DNA of 64,000 bases from Bacteroidota bacterium (GCA_009773455.1 WSXU01000002.1:1-64000); one strand, 5' to 3'; numbered from the stretch's first letter, positions 1-7,658 are shown. Notes: generated by a model not told the origin, from the sequence alone. Program-made: numbers and translations.

Positions 1-48
1 GGGGGTTCCCTGCCCGACGAGCTGGCGGGGAGTCCCCTGAGTGGCTCC

Positions 49-75
49 AAAGCCGGGATTTTCCGGCTTTTTCAT
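49..75 (+). terminator. Terminator-like hairpin of repeat copy 1
   Basis: An 8-bp perfect stem AAAGCCGG/CCGGCTTT (49-56 and 63-70) with a 6-nt loop GATTTT is followed by further T residues. The geometry is that of a rho-independent terminator reading to the right. Confidence 0.65.
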
Positions 76-174
76 TTAAATACCAAAGGTTTTCGATAGA
101 GCAGCCCCGCCAGGGCGGGGCGGGTCGGGGGTTCCCTGCCTGACGAGCTGGCGGGGAGTCCCCTGAGTGGCTCC

Positions 175-201
175 AAAGCCGGGATTTTCCGGCTTTTTTA
201 T
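175..201 (+). terminator. Terminator-like hairpin of repeat copy 2
   Basis: The same 8-bp stem, loop and T run as in copy 1, displaced by 126 bp. The T run is one base longer. Confidence 0.65.
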
Positions 202-299
202 TTAAGAAACAAGAGGTTTACAGTAGAGCAGCCCCGCCGAGGCGGCGAGTCGGGGGTTCCCTGCCCGACGAGCTGGCGGGGAGTCCCCTGAGTGGCTCC

Positions 300-326
300 A
301 AAGCCGGGATTTTCCGGCTTTTTCAT
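300..326 (+). terminator. Terminator-like hairpin of repeat copy 3
   Basis: The same 8-bp stem, GATTTT loop and T run as in copy 1, displaced by 251 bp. Confidence 0.65.
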
Positions 327-567
327 TTAAGATACGAGAAGTTTACGGTAGAGCAGCCCCGCCGAGGCGGGGCGGGTCGGGGGTTCCCTGCCTGTCGACC
401 TGCGGGGAATCCTATTTATGGTTTTGAATGCCGGAAGTTTCGGGCTTTTGTTTTTTCTTGCTATTATACAATATTAATTCTGTGCAGAATATTTAATGAT
501 GTTTAAACAAATGAGTTGCACTATTTACCAGAGCATCTACCATAGGAGCCAACCCTTTGTGAGCTGA

Positions 568-1626
568 TCAGGTTGACTTCTTCTCAGGAAACAACAATGA
601 AACAATGATACTTATCCCGAGAATGGAAATTATCACAAGAAGCGAATGCAAAGTGGTAAAACCGGTGCTGATAAGCCATTCATGATTTATCAGCATTTTT
701 ACTCCAATAAATACCAGTAAAAAAGCGAGACCGGTCTTCAGGTATCTGAAAAGCTCAATTATATTGATCACCATAAAAAACATAGATCTAAGTCCAAGGA
801 TAGCAAATACATTCGAGAAAAAAACCACATACGGATCTTTTGTTATCGAAAAAATAGCCGGTATTGAATCAACGGCAAAAATCACATCACTAAACTCAAT
901 TACCATCAAAACAATAAGAAGCGGCGTAATAAAATGCCTGCCATTTTTAGTAACGACAAAATAATGTCTCACGAAAGTCGGGTAAACCGGGAAATGACCC
1001 GAAACAAATTTCACAACCGGATGATGGGCAATATCTATTTTTTCCTGCCTGTTCCGGGTGACAAACATCTTTATTCCGGTATATATCAGCAACACTCCGA
1101 AAAGATATAATACCCAATCAAATTTTAAGATAATAGCGGATGCTGAAAAGATGAACAGGAACCTGAGTACGATAGCAGCCAGGATTCCCCATATCAGAAC
1201 ACGCCTGTAATATTTCGGATCAACGCCAAAAGCAAAGAAAATCATAACCATGACGAAAATGTTGTCAACAGACAACGATATCTCTATCAGATATCCGGTA
1301 AGGAATTCAAGGCTAAGATTGTTGTTGTATACACGAAGCGCTTCCTTGTAACTGAGACCATCAATATTGATGGGGTGGTCGTATTTATCAATGAGGAGCC
1401 TGATTTCATCAATATTCCCACCACCACCCATGTGAAACCATTCACCATGGAAAATTATTAAAACATAAAATCCTAAAGAAACACTAATCCAGATGATTGT
1501 CTTGGCAAGTGCTTCCTTGAATGGTACAATGTGGTTGCGTTTGTCAAAGACGCCCAGATCAAGCACAAGAAAACCTGCTATTACTATTAAAAATACTGAA
1601 AAGAAAACAAGTTCGCTCGGATTCAT
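568..1626 (-). CDS. terC: TerC/Alx family integral membrane protein
   Basis: This 352-residue polytopic membrane protein belongs to the TerC family, whose members are linked to metal ion export, manganese homeostasis and tellurite resistance. The two family signatures are present: acidic and polar residues of EISLSVDNIF around residues 115-124, and EFSDVIFAVDSIPA around 244-257, where E244, D247 and D253 sit within membrane helices. A hydrophilic stretch at about 61-110 separates the second and third helices, as in other long TerC proteins. The ATG start is preceded on the minus strand by a TACTTTTG box 23 bp upstream. The gene is divergent from glnA. The family assignment is firm; the transported ion cannot be read from the sequence. 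Confidence 0.93.
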   Translation of the reverse strand: MNPSELVFFSVFLIVIAGFLVLDLGVFDKRNHIVPFKEALAKTIIWISVSLGFYVLIIFHGEWFHMGGGGNIDEIRLLIDKYDHPINIDGLSYKEALRVYNNNLSLEFLTGYLIEISLSVDNIFVMVMIFFAFGVDPKYYRRVLIWGILAAIVLRFLFIFSASAIILKFDWVLYLFGVLLIYTGIKMFVTRNRQEKIDIAHHPVVKFVSGHFPVYPTFVRHYFVVTKNGRHFITPLLIVLMVIEFSDVIFAVDSIPAIFSITKDPYVVFFSNVFAILGLRSMFFMVINIIELFRYLKTGLAFLLVFIGVKMLINHEWLISTGFTTLHSLLVIISILGISIIVSLLFPEKKST

Positions 1627-1648
1627 TGAATCTTGGAATTATATAATA

Positions 1649-1656
1649 CAAAAGTA
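1649..1656 (-). promoter_or_regulatory. Candidate -7 box for terC
   Basis: TACTTTTG on the minus strand matches the Bacteroidota -7 consensus TAnnTTTG and lies 23 bp before the terC ATG. No TTTG is seen at the expected -33 position. Confidence 0.4.
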
Positions 1657-1749
1657 GGCATTGTAAGGTCAGGCAGTCTTTATTATATTTTGAAAAATCA
1701 TTGAAATATTAATTAGACCAGGTTATATGAAGTATCAATAAAATCTTTC

Positions 1750-1757
1750 TAATTTTG
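1750..1757 (+). promoter_or_regulatory. Candidate -7 box for glnA
   Basis: TAATTTTG matches TAnnTTTG on the plus strand 80 bp before the glnA ATG. The -33 region has no clear TTTG, so this is a one-element match. Transcription from here would place the hairpin at 1799-1822 in the leader. Confidence 0.4.
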
Positions 1758-1798
1758 GGCACTTTTCCGGAAAAATTTCACTCCGGCAATGTTACAAC

Positions 1799-1822
1799 AA
1801 CCCGGCATGAAGTGGCCGGGTT
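1799..1822 (+). promoter_or_regulatory. Leader hairpin abutting the glnA ribosome binding site
   Basis: AACCCGGC at 1799-1806 pairs perfectly with GCCGGGTT at 1815-1822 around an 8-nt loop. AAAAGGAG begins at the next base (1823-1830), 6 bp before the ATG. There is no T run, so it is not a normal terminator. It may affect ribosome access or mRNA stability. Confidence 0.55.
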
Positions 1823-1836
1823 AAAAGGAGACTCCA

Positions 1837-3339
1837 ATGACGAACTTTACTGAAATGAATCCGAACCCGCTGGTTCAGTATCTGAATAAGCCAGCTGAAG
1901 AATTTACAAGGACCGATCTTGTCAAATACATTGAAGACCATAACATTGAAATGGTTAATTTCAGATATGCCGGTGGTGATGGCCGACTGAAAACATTGAA
2001 TTTTGTGATTAGTTCCCGCCAGCACCTCAACAGTATACTGACCACCGGAGAACGGGTAGACGGATCTTCCCTTTTTCCGTTTATTCAGGCTGGTTCAAGC
2101 GACCTTTATGTTGTACCACGTTACAGAACAGCGTTTGTCAACCCTTTTTCCGATGTTCCCTCACTTGATATCCTGTGTTCGTATTATAATAAAGACGGCG
2201 AACCCCTCGAAAGCTCCCCGGAGTATGTGCTCCGAAAGGCACACAGGGCTTTGAAAGAAAAAACCGGTTACAGTTTTCATGTGATGGGTGAACTGGAGTA
2301 TTATGTTATCAGCGAAGAAGAAGACATTTTCAGGGCTGTTGATCAGAAAGGTTACCACGAATCCTTCCCGTTTGCGAAATGGGAGCAGCTCCGGACAGAA
2401 GCCATGACAGCAATGGCGAAAGCCGGATGCCTTATCAAATATGGTCATTCCGAAGTGGGTAATTTTTCCCAGGACGGAAGATTGTATGAGCAGAATGAAA
2501 TTGAATTCATGCCAACCAACCTCGAAGAAGCTGCCGACCAGTTGGTAATTGCAAAATGGATTCTCAGGTCTCTGGCTTATAAATATGGAGTTACCGTGAC
2601 CTTTGCACCAAAAATTACAGTCGGTAAAGCAGGTAGCGGATTGCATATACATACCAAACTGGTAAAGGATGGCAGGAATCAGATGATCGAAAATGGAAAA
2701 CTCAGCGATGTTGCACGCAGAGCCATTGCCGGTTATCTTGAACTTGCCCCGTCGCTCACTGCATTTGGGAATAATAATCCTACTTCCTATTTCCGTCTTG
2801 TACCGCACCAGGAAGCCCCAACCAACATTTGCTGGGGTGACCGCAACAGAAGTGTTCTCGTAAGAGTACCCCTCGGATGGACCGGTGAGAATAAAATGAT
2901 CTATCATGCAAACCCGCTGGAACAACCTGCCAATGAAGATTTTTCACAATTGCAGACCGTAGAATTCAGGTGTCCGGATGGCTCCGCCGACATTTACCTC
3001 CTGCTTGCCGGTCTTACAGTTGCCGCCAGACATGGACTGGAAATGGAAGATGCACTCGAAAAAGCCGAAAAGACTTACGTAGATGTCAATATTTTTGATG
3101 AACAGAACAAAGCAAGGCTGGCAGAACTGAACAAACTTCCGGTTTCCTGCTGGGAATCGGCTTCTTTATTGGAGAAACAGTCTGATATTTACCTCAAATA
3201 CGGAGTCTTCTCAGAAGGGGTGATTTCAGGGGTAGCCCGGAAACTTCGCAGTTACAACGATGAACATCTGCGCGATGATATCGATTGCAAAAAAGAAAAG
3301 ATAATCGGACTGGTCGAAAAATATTTCCACTGCGGCTAG
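1837..3339 (+). CDS. glnA: Glutamine synthetase (GSI-type, about 500 aa)
   Basis: The enzyme makes glutamine from glutamate, ammonia and ATP and is the main entry of ammonia into metabolism. The protein has 500 residues. An N-terminal beta-grasp domain (about 20-120) is followed by the catalytic domain, with the GHSEVG segment near 203, QNEIEF near 219, GSGLHIH near 266 (H270 and H272 in the ATP/metal region), a conserved arginine in NPTSYFRLVP near 323, and a PDGSADIYLLLAG segment near the end. The tyrosine adenylylation motif of enterobacterial GSI (NLYDLP) is not seen, so control by adenylylation is unlikely. It is not the ~730-residue GSIII found in many Bacteroidota. An AAAAGGAG ribosome binding site lies 6 bp upstream, next to a perfect hairpin. 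Confidence 0.95.
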   Translation: MTNFTEMNPNPLVQYLNKPAEEFTRTDLVKYIEDHNIEMVNFRYAGGDGRLKTLNFVISSRQHLNSILTTGERVDGSSLFPFIQAGSSDLYVVPRYRTAFVNPFSDVPSLDILCSYYNKDGEPLESSPEYVLRKAHRALKEKTGYSFHVMGELEYYVISEEEDIFRAVDQKGYHESFPFAKWEQLRTEAMTAMAKAGCLIKYGHSEVGNFSQDGRLYEQNEIEFMPTNLEEAADQLVIAKWILRSLAYKYGVTVTFAPKITVGKAGSGLHIHTKLVKDGRNQMIENGKLSDVARRAIAGYLELAPSLTAFGNNNPTSYFRLVPHQEAPTNICWGDRNRSVLVRVPLGWTGENKMIYHANPLEQPANEDFSQLQTVEFRCPDGSADIYLLLAGLTVAARHGLEMEDALEKAEKTYVDVNIFDEQNKARLAELNKLPVSCWESASLLEKQSDIYLKYGVFSEGVISGVARKLRSYNDEHLRDDIDCKKEKIIGLVEKYFHCG

Positions 3340-3634
3340 TCGGACAGAAGTTTTTTTCACAGCTTTTTCTCACTTTCCAATTTAAGATTTCCAGGGATTT
3401 TCCCCTGTGAAGCAGCCTGCCATAAAAAAGCCGGTTCCGGTCCGATGGATTAATCATGTATTTCCATAAAGACCTGCTACTTTTTCCGAATTGCACGCCA
3501 TTTTGTCTGAATTATCCATACCAGACTGCCATTATGGCTTGTATTATTGCATATTACGAAGCCCGAAATGGTTGGCATAAAGATTGAAAAACTGAATTCA
3601 TCAATTCAAAAAAAACTTAAAGGAGGACCATAAA

Positions 3635-4042
3635 ATGACTTTAGTACGTTTCAACAACCAACCAGCTTTATCAGGTTTACTGGATCAGATGTTTTTCACT
3701 GCCTCGCGCCAGTCAGGCAATTGCGAAACCCCGGTTAACATCATTAACAATGAAAATTCGTTCATTCTTGAAATGGCTGTTCCCGGCTATTCCAAAGAAG
3801 AAATCAGCATCAATCTCGAACAGCAGTTGTTAAAGATCAGCGCCGAAGCCAAAGAGAATCAGACCGACGACAATAAATATCTGCGCCGCGAATTTTCACT
3901 GAATGGATTAAGCAGAAGTTTTAACCTGCCCAAAAACATCGATACCGAGAAAATCAGCGCCGATTTCCGCGATGGCATACTCAAAATAACCCTGCCACGT
4001 AAACAGGAAGATTTAATTAAAAAAGAGATCAGCATTTCCTGA
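3635..4042 (+). CDS. Small heat shock protein, Hsp20/alpha-crystallin family
   Basis: This ATP-independent holdase chaperone binds unfolding proteins during stress. At 135 residues it is a typical bacterial class A-like sHSP: a short variable N-terminus (1-35), an alpha-crystallin domain (about 36-128) containing VPGYSKEEISI and LRREFSL segments, and the GILKITLP motif near residue 115. The start is well supported by a near-perfect Shine-Dalgarno AGGAGG at 3621-3626, 8 bp before the ATG, which is uncommon in this phylum. The gene stands alone and is followed by a strong terminator. The 295 bp before it (3340-3634) show no gene and no clear promoter. Confidence 0.94.
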   Translation: MTLVRFNNQPALSGLLDQMFFTASRQSGNCETPVNIINNENSFILEMAVPGYSKEEISINLEQQLLKISAEAKENQTDDNKYLRREFSLNGLSRSFNLPKNIDTEKISADFRDGILKITLPRKQEDLIKKEISIS

Positions 4043-4056
4043 TCGATCTAACAGGT

Positions 4057-4093
4057 AAAAAGCCGCAGATATCATTTCTGCGGCTTTTTTATT
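4057..4093 (+). terminator. Rho-independent terminator after hsp20
   Basis: AAAAAGCCGCAGA pairs with TCTGCGGCTTTTT around a 7-nt loop and runs into further T residues. It is the strongest terminator in the window. Confidence 0.9.
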
Positions 4094-4138
4094 TTCCTTC
4101 TTTAAAATAGTGACCTTTGGCGGTTCAAAATAATTAGA

Positions 4139-5044
4139 ATGACAGCATCCGGCAGGGCACATCTGGCACTCATTGTTTCGGGATTGCTTTATGGAGCAAA
4201 TTACTGGGTTGCCAAAGGCCTGATGCCCGGATTTATGCAGCCCATGCAGATTATATTTACCAGAGGGCTTGTGTCTCTTGTTCTCATGTGGGTAGTTGCA
4301 TACTTTTTCAAAGATCGCTCCGTTGAAAAAAGTGATCATCGTACATTGGCAGCGTGCGGCCTCACAGGCATAGCCATCAACCAGGCATTCTTCTTCATCG
4401 GGCTCAACCTTACCAGCCCGGTTGATACAGCTTTGATTCATTCGGGCAGCCCTGTTATTGTTCTATTGTTCTCGGCACTACTTGCCGGAGAAAAAACCGG
4501 CCGGTTAAAAATAGCAGGAATTGCTTTAGGTGCTTCCGGGGCACTACTCCTGGTTTTGCAGGGGAATTTCAATGGCGGGGGAAGCAATCACCTTGTGGGA
4601 AACACACTGATATTTCTCAATATAGTATCTTACAGCCTATATCTGGTAATGGTAAAACCCCTGATGGCAAAATACAGTGCCTTCACCATTATGAAATGGG
4701 TATTTCTGTATGGGTTTGTTTTTGCATTGCCCTTTTGCGTTACCGGCTTAAGAGAAATGAGTTTTACTTCATTTACGCCCTATGCCTGGTTTGCCATCTC
4801 TTATGTTGTAATAGGCACTACTTTCATTTCTTACTTATTGACAACCTGGTCACTCAAGATCGTGAGTGTTGGTATCGCCGGTTACTATATTTACATGCAG
4901 CCGGTAATTGCTGCCACTATTGGTATCATACTGTTCAATGAAAGCCTGACTCTGCCTAAAATTCTTTCGGCGATATTGGTTTTTACAGGGGTATTTCTGG
5001 TTAACCGGAATCCGGCAATCAGAAAAGGTGCCGGAAAGGGATAA
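4139..5044 (+). CDS. EamA/DMT family transporter
   Basis: This 301-residue inner-membrane protein has about ten predicted helices in two EamA repeats (about 8-140 and 152-291), the layout of the drug/metabolite transporter superfamily. Many members export amino acids or other small metabolites; the substrate here cannot be told. A short positively charged tail ends the protein. The gene begins shortly after the hsp20 terminator. Its last 26 bp overlap the 3' end of the convergent phospholipase D-like gene, so the two transcripts share an antisense segment. Confidence 0.92.
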   Translation: MTASGRAHLALIVSGLLYGANYWVAKGLMPGFMQPMQIIFTRGLVSLVLMWVVAYFFKDRSVEKSDHRTLAACGLTGIAINQAFFFIGLNLTSPVDTALIHSGSPVIVLLFSALLAGEKTGRLKIAGIALGASGALLLVLQGNFNGGGSNHLVGNTLIFLNIVSYSLYLVMVKPLMAKYSAFTIMKWVFLYGFVFALPFCVTGLREMSFTSFTPYAWFAISYVVIGTTFISYLLTTWSLKIVSVGIAGYYIYMQPVIAATIGIILFNESLTLPKILSAILVFTGVFLVNRNPAIRKGAGKG

Positions 5045-6026
5045 GGAACCATCCGAAAATCTTCTCAAACAGCGGTCTGCGTTTCCATGACTGATAATTG
5101 AAACCAACACAGTGATCAAGAGTTACATCGAGATGTTTCCTCAAAAGTTCAACTGTTTTCTTATGATTTCCAACCAGTACGATTTCGTGAAGGTACCTGA
5201 AACTCCTGTAATCAAAATTGGCGGAACCTATTGCAAATATTTCATTATCAACAAGTAAACACTTTGCATGGAGGTTTGCCGGCTGATAGTAATGAATGTT
5301 AATATTATAGTTATAGTAGAATCCCATGTATCGTTTGGCGGCCAGCATCATATTTCTTCTGATTTTATAACCAGGGATAAAATAAGGTGATTCAATTACT
5401 ATTTCATGACGGGCATTTTTAATAAGCTTTTCGTAACGCTTCTTTACCTGCTGCCTGTATATGGAAGGCAGGTCCTGTATAATCTCAAATCCTTTGTAAT
5501 GTATGGTCTTCTTAAAGGAAAACTTATTAAATATGTACTTCCTGTAGAGCTTATAACTATCCAGGAATGATTTCCTGAATAAGGGTGTAATGGGTCCGTC
5601 CAGCCTGAGCATCAACTCACGCCATTTCATCGAATAGGCTGTTATATTCGCCGATCCGATATAAGTGATTTTATCATCTATGATCAGCAGTTTACGATGG
5701 TTTCGCCGGTGATTCTTTGTAAAAAAGTCAATAAAAAATCTGATTTTTTTGAAATATCTGACTTCCCCGCCATGTCTGGAAATTTCATCAAAGAAGGAAG
5801 GATTGGGTGGAGTTCCCCATGAATCGAGCAACAGTTTTACCTGAACTCCCTCACTGCATTTTTTGACAAGAAGGTCCCTGAAACGTGTACCGTTTGAATC
5901 ATGTCCGAACTTATAAATTTCCAGAAAAATGTAACTTTTTGCAGACCCAATATCATCCAGCATTACCTGACTAAAAACAGCCGGATCATCAAACAGATCA
6001 ACATTATCCAACACATCATTTTCCAT
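5019..6026 (-). CDS. Phospholipase D-like protein, cardiolipin synthase type
   Basis: A two-HKD phosphatidyltransferase-like enzyme of 335 residues, most similar in layout to ClsB/ClsC-type cardiolipin synthases, which join phospholipids to make cardiolipin. HKD motif 1 is HRKLLIIDD (H110, K112, D117) followed by GSAN. Motif 2 is HAKCLLVDN (H253, K255, D260) followed by GSANFDYRS. No N-terminal membrane helices are present, unlike ClsA. The reading frame extends two codons to a TTG, but the ATG at 6026 is preferred, with a TAATTTTG box about 25 bp upstream. Substrate is inferred from the family; other PLD activities such as phosphatidylserine synthesis cannot be excluded. Confidence 0.88.
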   Translation of the reverse strand: MENDVLDNVDLFDDPAVFSQVMLDDIGSAKSYIFLEIYKFGHDSNGTRFRDLLVKKCSEGVQVKLLLDSWGTPPNPSFFDEISRHGGEVRYFKKIRFFIDFFTKNHRRNHRKLLIIDDKITYIGSANITAYSMKWRELMLRLDGPITPLFRKSFLDSYKLYRKYIFNKFSFKKTIHYKGFEIIQDLPSIYRQQVKKRYEKLIKNARHEIVIESPYFIPGYKIRRNMMLAAKRYMGFYYNYNINIHYYQPANLHAKCLLVDNEIFAIGSANFDYRSFRYLHEIVLVGNHKKTVELLRKHLDVTLDHCVGFNYQSWKRRPLFEKIFGWFLIPFRHLF

Positions 6027-6050
6027 ACTCAAAAAGCCCTCACGATCTTA

Positions 6051-6058
6051 CAAAATTA
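6051..6058 (-). promoter_or_regulatory. Candidate -7 box for the PLD-like gene
   Basis: TAATTTTG on the minus strand matches TAnnTTTG and lies 25 bp before the chosen ATG. No TTTG is seen 19 bp further upstream. Confidence 0.35.
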
Positions 6059-6126
6059 TCAATTAAATCCGTTTGAGCCTTTGTGATATTAAAATCCCGG
6101 AATAATAAAACCTTTGGACATTCAAT

Positions 6127-6162
6127 AACAAAAATACAGAAGCCGGAATTCCGGCTTCTGTA
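6127..6162 (-). terminator. Terminator after the small-gene pair
   Basis: A perfect palindrome (6136-6161: ACAGAAGCCGG, AATT, CCGGCTTCTGT) is followed on the minus strand by TATTTTTG. It lies 35 bp beyond the stop of the 6196-6519 gene. Confidence 0.8.
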
Positions 6163-6195
6163 AAATGCAAGAGATTTTGGCTCAACAGGAATGGC

Positions 6196-6519
6196 TTAAC
6201 CCAGCAATATTTTTTTTATTGCAAGTGCATTGCTGGCAGAAAAACCTTTTCCAAAAATGATACTCTTTGAAAATGATTCAATAAGGATGTTTACCCCAAA
6301 CCCCGATTTAATGATTCTAATATTGACTATGTTCCTGTGGGGAATGGAAAAAGAATGTAATACCGTAAATGGATGTCTTTTCTTCTTTATGGTTACAAAG
6401 GTATCGTCAATCTCAATAATTTCAGGCGAAAAGATACTTCCGCCATTGATTACTCTTGATTGAAATTTAAATACGTGCATAGAATTCATAGAGGCATATA
6501 TAGGTATCTTGAATTTCAT
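6196..6519 (-). CDS. Small protein with a PH-like fold, unknown function
   Basis: A 107-residue soluble protein without signal peptide or membrane helix. The pattern of alternating beta strands, a basic VTIKKKRHPF segment in the middle, and a final helix (GFSASNALAIKKILLG) resembles small bacterial PH-like domains, which end in a helix of the type G-F-x-x-x-x-A-x-x-I-K. This is a pattern judgement and not a firm family assignment. It starts 4 bp after the stop of the upstream cysteine-containing small gene, so the two are very likely one transcript, closed by the terminator at 6127-6162. Confidence 0.7.
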   Translation of the reverse strand: MKFKIPIYASMNSMHVFKFQSRVINGGSIFSPEIIEIDDTFVTIKKKRHPFTVLHSFSIPHRNIVNIRIIKSGFGVNILIESFSKSIIFGKGFSASNALAIKKILLG

Positions 6520-6523
6520 TGTA

Positions 6524-6739
6524 TTAATATCTGTTTGTCAAAATTGATGCTTCAGTGTCAGAAAAATTACACTCGTTGTGTCTGCATATCATCCGGAAAA
6601 TATCCGCATCGGTAAGTGAGTTCAGAAAACGGTAGGACTCACGAAGGCTGAATCTGCCGGAAATTTTGCCGAAAGGACATGAGGGTTGAAGCCTCCCTGA
6701 TGGACATTGTTTCACAAGACCGAGCGCGCTAACAACCAT
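6524..6739 (-). CDS. Small cysteine-containing protein, unknown function
   Basis: I do not recognise this 71-residue protein by name. It contains CPSGRLQPSCPFG near residues 12-24 and C-x4-C (CRHNEC) near 52-57, so two cysteine pairs could bind a metal such as zinc; that is inference. The segment after them (SLTDADIFRMIC) looks like a short helix. The ATG at 6739 was chosen over one seven codons upstream because an AAAGGAG lies 5 bp before it. It heads a two-gene unit with the PH-like protein and lies downstream of, and in the same direction as, the LytTR regulator. Confidence 0.65.
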   Translation of the reverse strand: MVVSALGLVKQCPSGRLQPSCPFGKISGRFSLRESYRFLNSLTDADIFRMICRHNECNFSDTEASILTNRY

Positions 6740-6754
6740 TATACTCCTTTCTTC

Positions 6755-6774
6755 ATTCATTTTTCAAAATGAAT
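6755..6774 (-). promoter_or_regulatory. Perfect AT-rich inverted repeat in the leader of the small-gene pair
   Basis: ATTCATTTT and AAAATGAAT are exact inverted repeats separated by two bases, between the candidate promoter at 6804-6811 and the AAAGGAG site. It may be an operator or a weak leader hairpin. Confidence 0.35.
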
Positions 6775-6803
6775 TTACCTTGACAGAAGAATTTATCCTC
6801 TAT

Positions 6804-6811
6804 CAAAAATA
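6804..6811 (-). promoter_or_regulatory. Candidate -7 box for the small-gene pair
   Basis: TATTTTTG on the minus strand matches TAnnTTTG and lies about 65 bp upstream of the ATG at 6739. The two small genes therefore probably have their own promoter, separate from the LytTR gene. Confidence 0.4.
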
Positions 6812-6908
6812 CGTCATAGAAAAAGTAAAAACCGGGGAGATTATCAGATGTAGTTGTTTTTTTATCCGGCGCAGGTAATTCGTCTGATTTCTGCAGAAAA
6901 GGTAAAAC

Positions 6909-7658
6909 TTAAAGTGTCCTGAGCGCCTTGAGCAATTCGTCCCTCTTTCTTGTTGCTACAGGAATTTCCGTGTTATCACTGAGAACACACATCAACTCGT
7001 CTCTTTTGAATTTAACAAGGTACTTCAGATTAATCAGGTGGGAATGGTGAACCCGATAGAAATCATGGGATTCAAGCGTATCAGAGAACTCTTTGATCGA
7101 TTTTGATATTAATATTTTCTCTTTGTTTTCCATATAGAAAACTGTGTAGTTCCTGGCTGACTCGCAACGGATTATTTTATCAATATCAACAATATGAATG
7201 GTCTCAGAAGTCTTGAGAACCAGACGCCTGTTTTCCGCCGGCTGAGGTTTCATATAATCCAGCAGAAGCTTTTTCAGCCTTTCATTAATGTTTTCATTCT
7301 CAATGGTAGCTGTAGCTTTATCGATGGCACTTTGTAATTCAGCTGGGTCTATTGGTTTTGTAAGATAATCCAAAGCATTGTATCTGAAGGCTTTAATAGC
7401 ATACTCCTCATAAGCGGTTACAAAAATAATTCTGAACGAAATTGGCATAATCGACCGCAGCAGATCAAAACCGGTTCCATCGGGCATTTTAATATCCAGC
7501 AATAACAAATCCGGATTATGCCTTGAAATAGCTTCGATACCCGACTTGATACTCTCGGCTTCCGCAACCACTTCTATCCCCTTGCAATAAAGCCTGAGCA
7601 TTTCACGGAGAGTTTCGCGCGATCTGCTTTCATCATCGATGATTATTGTCCGGATCAT
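6909..7658 (-). CDS. LytTR-family response regulator
   Basis: A 249-residue two-component response regulator. The receiver domain (1-120) has the acidic pair D8/D9, phosphoacceptor D55 in LLLLDIKMP, T81 and K101 in YLTKP. The C-terminal half (about 145-247) is a LytTR DNA-binding domain, seen in the RCESARNYTVFY, FYRVHHSHLIN and VPVATRKR-like segments. Such regulators are usually partnered by LytS-type kinases. No kinase is adjacent; the nearest of that type is 45 kb away at 52898-55861. The upstream region carries two TATTTTTG boxes and direct repeats that may be its own binding sites. Confidence 0.94.
   Translation of the reverse strand: MIRTIIIDDESRSRETLREMLRLYCKGIEVVAEAESIKSGIEAISRHNPDLLLLDIKMPDGTGFDLLRSIMPISFRIIFVTAYEEYAIKAFRYNALDYLTKPIDPAELQSAIDKATATIENENINERLKKLLLDYMKPQPAENRRLVLKTSETIHIVDIDKIIRCESARNYTVFYMENKEKILISKSIKEFSDTLESHDFYRVHHSHLINLKYLVKFKRDELMCVLSDNTEIPVATRKRDELLKALRTL

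Larger units (their letters stand above)
1..455. repeat. Tandem array of a ~126-bp GC-rich unit, three near-identical copies plus a diverged fourth
   Basis: Copies start at 1, 127, 252 and 379, giving periods of 126, 125 and 127 bp. Each of the first three has, in order: a GC-rich block with a short GGGGAGTCCCC hairpin, the sequence GAGTGGCTCC, an AAAGCCGG/CCGGCTTT hairpin followed by T residues, a variable AT-rich stretch of about 25 bp, and a GCCCCGCC/GGCGGGGC block leading into the next copy. The fourth copy has lost part of the GC block and has a degenerate hairpin near 430-450 followed by a T-rich run. The first base of the window coincides with a copy boundary, so the array may continue to the left. 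No reading frame or transposase is visible. It may be an array of structured RNA or terminator elements, or a palindromic intergenic repeat. Confidence 0.85.

Noticed and set aside
1-455. Possible CRISPR array
   Set aside because: The conserved part is about 100 bp and the variable part only about 25 bp and partly similar between copies; CRISPR repeats are 23-50 bp with unrelated spacers, and no cas genes are present.
2161-2925. 254-codon minus-strand frame
   Set aside because: It lies wholly inside glnA, which has clear family motifs; the opposite translation shows no recognisable domain.
3194-3496. 100-codon minus-strand frame after glnA
   Set aside because: It overlaps the end of glnA and its composition is that of a shadow frame; no ribosome binding site or domain.
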